NCBI RefSeq assembly: GCF_030272615.1
Contig: NC_081414.1
Coordinates: 814,594,569-814,658,568 of the forward strand
Reading direction: 5' to 3'
DNA: 64,000 nt
Source: Cryptomeria japonica
Lineage: Eukaryota > Streptophyta > Pinopsida > Cupressales > Cupressaceae
Below, in pieces: positions 58,568-64,000 of this stretch. How positions within the stretch are numbered: the stretch's first letter is position 1; each line of letters begins with the position of its first letter. The translations under genes and the position numbers were made by a program. The notes under the pieces were generated by a model. That model saw only the letters and a list, made by a program, of their open reading frames with translations, was not told where the DNA came from and made no database searches.

Positions 58568-58830
58568 TTAAAAGGAGAAAACATTTGAACGAAGATTGGC
58601 AACACCAATTGACCACTGAGTTATTGGTGCAACAATCATCTAGGTACACATGATAATATTTGTGTCTTTCCAGTTCTACTTTTTTTATTATTTGAGATGC
58701 CATACCATCTTCAAATTCAATATTTAATCATATCATAATATGCTAGGTTTTGTGTTTTTGTTGGATAGTATTGTATGTAATTTCATTATCATATTTTTGT
58801 GTAAATTTTTAGTACATCAAATAACTCTTA
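58568..58830 (+). repeat. Direct repeat, copy 1 (about 265 bp)
   Basis: Matches 59580-59850 with frequent mismatches; shared blocks are AACATTTGAACGAA, ATCTAGGTACACAT and GTAATTTCATTATCATATTT. No LTR termini were recognised. Confidence 0.85.
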
Positions 58831-59579
58831 TCATTGAAAAATTTAGAAACAAAAGATATTAAAAATAAAAAAATATAAAAAATGTATTATTGAGTTATTT
58901 GAAATTTTTCTATATTAGATATTAAGCTTTTTTATTAATATAACAAGGACTTAGGAAAAGACACCAATAGCCTTGTAGTGACACCACAGACATAATAAAG
59001 GTACCTCAAAATGACATTGTAACATGTTAGAGTACATTGATGTTGGATCAAGCACAACTTTGGTATTGCTGATTATTGACAAACCGATCAGACTGCATTG
59101 ATGCTAGATTGTATTGTTTTCTTTTGTAGGAGGGTTTGGTTTACTGATATGTATATTGTTTATGACTCATAAAGTTCTAAAGTTGTATGGTTTCAACCTT
59201 CGTAAGTCTAAACATAAAACTGAACCAAATCTAATGTCAATGCATATGGTGCTTTCCAAAGTGAATGATTGCTTTGAAAATTTAATAAGGATTTGAATGT
59301 TCTCCCAATCGAGAGCCTATAGGTGGTGGTTTCTATTATAAAGTACAACCTGTTATGTAATCTAACCATGAATATTGAGTTAATTGGAATGAATTTACAG
59401 ACATCAACTTCCTCATTCAATTGACTAATAAATTGCCAATATTTGAGTTTTGTGTTTCAATTCATCACTGTGGATGGAATAACTTGGCTTTATTTTATTG
59501 AGGAGGCAAAATATTTTCTTACTTGACCATTTTTTATTGTGTAATCACAACAATAACCTTTTTGTTTTCTGTTGCATGC
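58831..59579. other. Spacer between the direct repeats
   Basis: No gene was seen; short frames at 59114-59296 (plus) and 59208-59420 (minus) are unassigned. Confidence 0.35.
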
Positions 59580-59850
59580 TAAAGGAAGAGAACATTTGAA
59601 CGAACATTGACAATAGCATTTGACTTCTTGAGTTATCAATGCAACAATAATCTAGGTACACATAATAGTATTCGTGTCTTTGCAGTTTTTTTTTTTTTTT
59701 TGACTATTTGAGATGGATACCATCTTCAAGTTCGATATTTTATCATATTAGGCAATGTTAGGTTTTGTGTTTTTGCTGTGTAGTATTACATGTAATTTCA
59801 TTATCATATTTTCATGTAGATTTTCATTTCATCAATTATCTCTTATTTTT
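59580..59850 (+). repeat. Direct repeat, copy 2 (about 265 bp)
   Basis: See 58568-58830. The copies lie about 1.01 kb apart in the same orientation. This copy has a run of 17 T (59686-59702) where the other has a shorter run. Confidence 0.85.
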
Positions 59851-59936
59851 TAGGCGTTTAATATAGATAACAATATGAGATTATTAGCTATGTGACTGTC
59901 CTTTAAAAAAAAAATGTGTTCAATTGTCATCATGAT

Positions 59937-60110
59937 TTTTTAACCTTTTGTTTTGCATGGTCCCTGGTATAGTTCACAGATAAGAAATTTGGTTATTTTA
60001 GTAGGTATGCAAATTTTTAAATTTTTTAACCTTTTGTTTTGCATGGTCCCTAGCATAGTTCACAGATTAAGAAATTTGATTCTTTTAGGAGGTAAAAAAA
60101 TTTGATTTTC
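59937..60110 (+). repeat. 86-bp tandem duplication
   Basis: AACCTTTTGTTTTGCATGGT begins at 59942 and 60028; similarity extends through TAGTTCACAGAT and AAGAAATTTG. Confidence 0.85.
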
Positions 60111-60499
60111 AAAGTTTAAAAGAAAAAGAGGTAAAATTTTTATAGGAATTAAGAAGTCCAAATTGAATCTGACAAATCCAGCAAATCCAATAGGTACAAG
60201 TTAAGTCAGAGGATATGGTGATTTTCATGGATGAGGTTTGAATTTAATCAAATTTTAAACTTTTCAAAAAAAAAAATCAAATTTAATGGAATTTCTTCTA
60301 TAAAGCACTGTTATCCACCTCTAAACACAACTCAGCTGGTCATGGGTATTCTTTGTATATGCTTTGTATCTATTGGGTCATGGGTGTCTGCAACTGCTGG
60401 GTCGCTATTCTGATAATTTATTAGAAGTATACATATATTTAAAAATAAAAAAAATTATAGAAGGCGAATTTTATCCGATTTTTTTTTCGAATTTTTCCC

Positions 60500-60565
60500 T
60501 TATCGAATTTCATCCGAATTTCATGGTTGTCGAATTCGAATTCGAATTCGAACCTTGTGACTTAG
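60500..60565 (+). repeat. Possible hAT end relic with CGAATT repeats
   Basis: Repeated CGAATT/GAATTC units end in GAACCTTGTGACTTAG at 60550-60565. The reverse complement CTAAGTCACAAGGTTCG agrees at 14 of 17 positions with the right TIR of the hAT at 36939-40361. No partner end or target duplication was found nearby. Confidence 0.4.
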
Positions 60566-60980
60566 GCTACAAGAATTTGAAGTGAGTTGCATAAGAACCA
60601 AACTATATGGATTTGGTAAATGTAGTCCATATACAATAAATGAGGTATTTCTTTATAACATTTACGCATAGAAGATGCATCTTGTTGCGTCGTGAATGCC
60701 CAGAAATATGGCAAACATAACTAGATTTTTTGAACTTTAACTTGCATGCGAGTATCTTCTTTGATCTCACTAGCAACAGTAGTTATCAATTTGTATTTGT
60801 GATCAGTGTGAGACAGGGTGGCAAATCTAGGATTGTTTGTCCAAGTGGAAATATATCATGTTCTTTGAACATGATATAGGCTCCACAGTACACTTGTGTT
60901 GACTATTCTTATGTTTGGCACAATGCAATGCAAAGGTATCGTGTGTCATCTTGCTTAGGTGGCACATATGGCAGTGTTAA
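60566..60980. other. Anonymous DNA
   Basis: No gene or repeat could be supported. Confidence 0.35.
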
Positions 60981-63900
60981 TGTAATGCCCCGCCAGGAAC
61001 CCTAAAGGATAGCAACACAACAAGGCAACTAAAAGGCGCAATAATTTTTTTTTTTTTTAAAAAATAAATGAATTAATCATGACTTGCACAATAACAACAT
61101 AAGCGGAAGACTAACATTACATCCTAAAGGGTTACCAACGAAGATTACTTCGTAATAAAACCACATCACAATATTAATCCAATCTTTCATTTAAATTAAA
61201 GAAAGCCAATAATGATTAAATAATTCATATTCATAATTGATCTCCAAAGGATAGGCTTACAGAATTACAACATACATACTTCCAAAGATTCATTTATACA
61301 AATAGGAAAGATAACTGAAACAATATACATCCCATGACTTAAATTACAATATTCCATAAAATTACATGGCTTCCATAGAACAATAAATTACAAAGGTTAC
61401 AAGTTGATGATACAATGACCACACGGCCTCAAAGTACAAATCAAGAATATAAGTGCTACAAGAAGCAAGAACCAAGATGCACCGGCGAAGCCAATCCTCG
61501 CGTGAAGGTAGGAACAAGATATCCGATGGGAAGTGGCACTACCACCCGACCATGTGATCCCAAAATGGAACCACCCCACCGTGCTAGGAGATAGCAGACG
61601 ACCCTCAAGCAAGCAAGAGAAGTACAACAGTACACATGACTCCGCAGTACACAAGTGACTCGACTCACAAAACACTAGCGACCCTAGAGAGAGAGTGTCA
61701 TCACATGGCTTAACATGGTTACCCTAGGAAGGTCTCCATAGGTCCTGGCCCCCATCATGGGTTATCCTGGTAACCTCTCCCGAACCCCCGGCTCCATCTA
61801 AGCATCATGCGGACCCTAGCATCCTTTCGTGAAGACAAGGTGGTAGGTTTGCCATTCCAGGCCTTCCCAAACACCTTGAGCCTATACAAGTACTCAACCG
61901 TGTACGGGGTGCATTATCTTAATTAAATTAATAACTACCCACCCCCTAAACAATTATTAGGTTATCACTTAATAGCTGACTTTCGAGGGGTTATCCTGCC
62001 ATCCACTTTGGGTGCGGCCCCCGCCCGAAAGCCACTCTCTCTACTAGGTCACTAACTGGATACGACTATCTATGAGAACTCTATGGTGGACTAACAACCA
62101 TCAATTATCCAGACATAACACAGGTGGAGGACTCACAGTCACAAACCCAGAGTTAACCATAAGGGACATAACACATAAAAGCCCACTTCCTCAAGGTTTG
62201 AACATTGACACCTGACCAAGGGTAAACATCGACAACATAATGACAGTTTTAAACATAATGCGACGACATTAAAACAACTAGACTGCAATTCTAAAAACAC
62301 CACAAGCAATCTTTCTTGAGCAGTCAACATTTAATCAAATTAAACAAAGGTGTACAAGCCATTATAAAATAATTCCAAGATAACATCTATTGACGAATAC
62401 AATCATCATACGATTATTTTATAATACTTGGATAACAAACACTAATATTAAATTTAATCCGACTTTCCTTAATTCCAACATTACTACTAACCTCTAAATC
62501 ATTTTATTTATTTTCACGACACCAAGCAATTAATCTTCATTACTAAAATCGAAGAATTATTAAATAATCTCAACATCATTACAACTACAATTAACATATT
62601 TTATTAATTAATATTAAATAATAACATATTGTTATTATTGTTAAAATAACAATATATTATTGCTTAATACTAAACACAAAATAACGTTTATTGAATTTAT
62701 TAAAAACCACTAACATAATATTATTATTTAATATTAAATGATAACATATTATTATTTTTATTAAAATAACCATATCTTATCACGTAATATTAAACATAAT
62801 ATAACACTAACCATTTTATTTGCCACTAACATACAATTAACATTTTCGTTTCTTTTTTTTTAAAACCAAAAAAAAACATTAAAAAAAAAAAACAATTTTA
62901 AACACCCTGTGGGGCCCCCACGCACCCACTGCAGCAAGCGCTGCCTTTCCCAAACTGGGAAATGCAGCGAGCTGCATTCCCAGCTTGGGGAAAGCAGCGC
63001 TGCTGCATTTCCCACGCTGGGTATGCAGCGAGCAGGGAGGGAAAGGAAGGAAAGGGGGGGTGCGTGGCTGGGTCGAGCCCAGCTCCCCGCCACCGCCCCC
63101 AATACAGTTAATTTCGGATTTAAACAAATTTTTTTTTGGTTAATCAACAGTTCAAAGACTCATTTTTAATTAAAAATGCCAGAGACTAAAGAAAACAAAA
63201 CTAAAGACACAGACAGAGGCAAATATCTCTGTTAAAAAAAAATTAAAAATTAATTTTCCAGTCACAACATTCAACCAAACAAAAACAAATAAAAACCAAT
63301 TTTCCAGTCATTAATATTGCTAATTTTTACCAGCAATAACCAAATCCTCTGAGACAAAACACAGGGGGAATAAACTTTCATCCAAAACAACCCAGTTGGC
63401 TCTAAAAATTTAATTAAATGAGAATACTCTTAATCCCCAAACCCCAATTGAATCTATTTGCTCCCAATCAAGCATGAACAAAGAAATTTAACTCATAACC
63501 ATCATTTTTAAAACTGGAAATTTCTAGAGAGAGGTATTATGAATGCTTGGCAAAATTTTGCCAGCATAACACTACCAAAACCCATCAAAATTCCTAATTA
63601 CAAACAGCATGATAAACCAAGAAATTTCTTGCATAGCAAAGATGAAACAATATAAATTCAGTTAAGGAAACTACATGGAGAGAAATTAAGTTTGAATTGA
63701 TAACAAAATGGTAGAATTCTCCTTCCACAACCCATGACAAACAAACACCCAACACCCACAATTCACAATTCAAGATTTTAAACAATTAACAGCAAATGGG
63801 AAGAAAGCAATGATTTTTTTGTTGCAATAAGCAAGGATTCAACCAACCTTTATGATTTCCAAGCAAGAATGGTATGCTTCAGCAAGAATCCCAGCTAGTT

Positions 63901-64000
63901 CACACCCAAATCCACCCTTCAAGCAAATTTTCCAAAATTTCTTTCTCCTCCTCCAAAATAAGCATAACCCCCAAAATCTCCTCCAAAATGATTTTGTAAG
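60981..64000. repeat. Possible start of a long LTR, running off the window
   Basis: TGTAATGCCCCGCCAGGAAC at 60981 is the kind of opening found in plant LTRs, and composition changes there. The following 3 kb has no gene: a mixed part to 62400, AT-rich DNA with a diverged duplication near 62600-62830, a GC-rich block at 62905-63110 and then A-rich DNA. Without the other end or a second copy the call is weak. Minus-strand frames at 61397-61675 and 62860-63147 are unassigned. Confidence 0.35.
62905..63110. repeat. GC-rich block with repeated GCAGC/GCTGC palindromes
   Basis: Inside AT-rich DNA, phrases such as CCCAAACTGGGAAATGCAGC, GCTGCATTCCCAGC and GCAGCGCTGC alternate in both orientations, giving a nested palindromic block of about 100 bases followed by a G-rich purine run. 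Confidence 0.7.

Overview
The window is intergenic DNA from a large plant nuclear genome, most likely a gymnosperm (a conifer is my best guess). It is AT-rich and built almost entirely of nested, decayed transposable elements. There is no operon structure, no rRNA, no CRISPR, and no host gene I can name with confidence. The plant origin rests on a Ty1/copia element with an initiator-Met-tRNA primer site, L1-type LINEs carrying DUF4283 and zf-RVT/RNase H domains, and a BED/DUF659 hAT transposase gene with introns. The conifer guess rests on the style of a long repeated ORF family near 36-43 kb that I cannot name; that part is inference.

Layout. 0.7-7.4 kb: a near-complete copia element on the minus strand with both LTRs, gag, protease, integrase, RT and RNase H, disabled by stops and a frameshift, and flanked by a short inverted repeat. 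7.5-11.5 kb: anonymous DNA with an almost G-free tract at 9.8-10.1 kb. 11.5-13.7 kb: a plus-strand deletion derivative of the same copia family with LTRs, primer site and polypurine tract but no genes. 13.7-20 kb: AT-rich DNA, a tRNA-like relic and many local tandem repeats. 20.0-20.5 kb: a large inverted repeat. 22.3-26.0 kb: a decayed LINE on the minus strand. 28.9-33.3 kb: an internally deleted LINE on the plus strand, split by a 2.4-kb solo-LTR-like insertion with a perfect 5-bp target duplication. 34.9-35.2 kb: a nearly perfect 187-bp tandem duplication. 36.7-43.2 kb: a long degenerate ORF on the minus strand, split in frame by a 3.4-kb hAT transposon with a perfect 8-bp target duplication. 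44-45.4 kb: an acidic/lysine-rich ORF relic. 51.5-57.8 kb: a near-full-length LINE on the minus strand inserted in an AT-rich array. 58.5-60.6 kb: direct duplications and a possible hAT end. 61-64 kb: a possible long LTR running off the window.

How the parts relate. The copia element and the gene-less derivative look like an autonomous/non-autonomous pair, since leader, primer site, polypurine tract and LTRs correspond. The nesting order can be read: a LINE older than its solo LTR, and the long ORF older than the hAT element. The hAT is the least damaged element: its 735-codon transposase stays open over three exons, but the last intron has a GA instead of a GT donor and its acceptor is duplicated. 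All coordinates, translations and repeat comparisons were made by eye.
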